Assembly (NCBI GenBank): GCA_948144175.1
Contig: CANXME010000236.1
Span: 1-64,000 of the forward strand
DNA: 64,000 nt
From: Closterium sp. NIES-65
Taxonomy: Eukaryota > Streptophyta > Zygnematophyceae > Desmidiales > Closteriaceae
Direction of reading: 5' to 3'
Part shown: positions 63,999 through 64,000 of the stretch, piece by piece
How the letters are laid out: each line of letters begins with the position of its first letter
How positions within the stretch are numbered: position 1 is the first letter of the stretch
The notes under the pieces: model-generated
Databases searched by the model: none
What the model saw: the letters and a program-made list of their open reading frames with translations, nothing else
What the model was told of the DNA's origin: nothing
Position numbers and translations under genes: made by a program

Positions 63999-64000
63999 CT

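Noticed and set aside
1..64000. tRNA, rRNA or other RNA genes
   Set aside because: No cloverleaf, A/B box pair or rRNA-like segment was found on reading; the only tRNA-related sequences are retrotransposon primer sites.

Overview
The window looks like a piece of nuclear genome from an intron-rich streptophyte green alga. A zygnematophyte such as Closterium is my best guess. It is an inference from gene content (double-AP2 factor, FAD2-type oleate desaturase, SWR1 subunit, eIF3 subunits), long G/C-rich introns, plant-type chromovirus and copia elements, and chimeric low-complexity proteins. No RNA genes, CRISPR arrays or bacterial operons were seen.

Layout. (1) 323-7540, plus strand: the 3' part of eIF3i, followed 670 bases later by a gene for eIF3j, another subunit of the same initiation complex. 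(2) 8041-13675, minus: a decayed Ty3/gypsy LTR element. (3) 13839-19860, minus: a FAD2-like fatty acid desaturase. (4) 21031-35549, plus: a Ty3/gypsy chromovirus carrying two nested copia-type insertions. One is a 7.5 kb copia element (22982-30530, duplication TGATT). The other is a 1.55 kb non-autonomous relative (33610-35163, duplication GCACT). (5) 37790-43675, plus: VPS72/YL1/SWC2, the H2A.Z-binding subunit of the SWR1 remodeller. (6) 43875-47399: a pogo/Tigger-like DNA transposon with TA target duplication and matching inverted ends. (7) 47752-56462, minus: a 1,503-residue double-AP2 transcription factor; all ten exons join in phase. (8) 58547-62693, minus: a 1,039-residue type II membrane carbohydrate sulfotransferase; five exons in phase. 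(9) 63468-63998, minus: a repeat-rich open frame cut by the window edge.

Two patterns run through every host gene and are absent from the transposons. First, introns hold decayed copies of pieces of the neighbouring exon, often with the splice site kept. In nearly all cases copies of an exon's start lie upstream of the intact exon and copies of its end lie downstream. Second, a short perfect palindrome, TTTTGAG + self-complementary tetranucleotide (TCGA, GCGC or AATT) + CTCAAAA, recurs at many loci. In most of the clear cases it sits at the junction between two direct copies of a host segment 17 to about 50 bases long. I regard this palindrome-marked micro-duplication as the most novel signal here.

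Exon coordinates were worked out by hand from splice sites, reading phase and remembered family sequences. Single-base errors are possible. Several conserved exons carry one-base frameshifts (eIF3i, eIF3j, FAD2, VPS72), which could be assembly errors or real damage.
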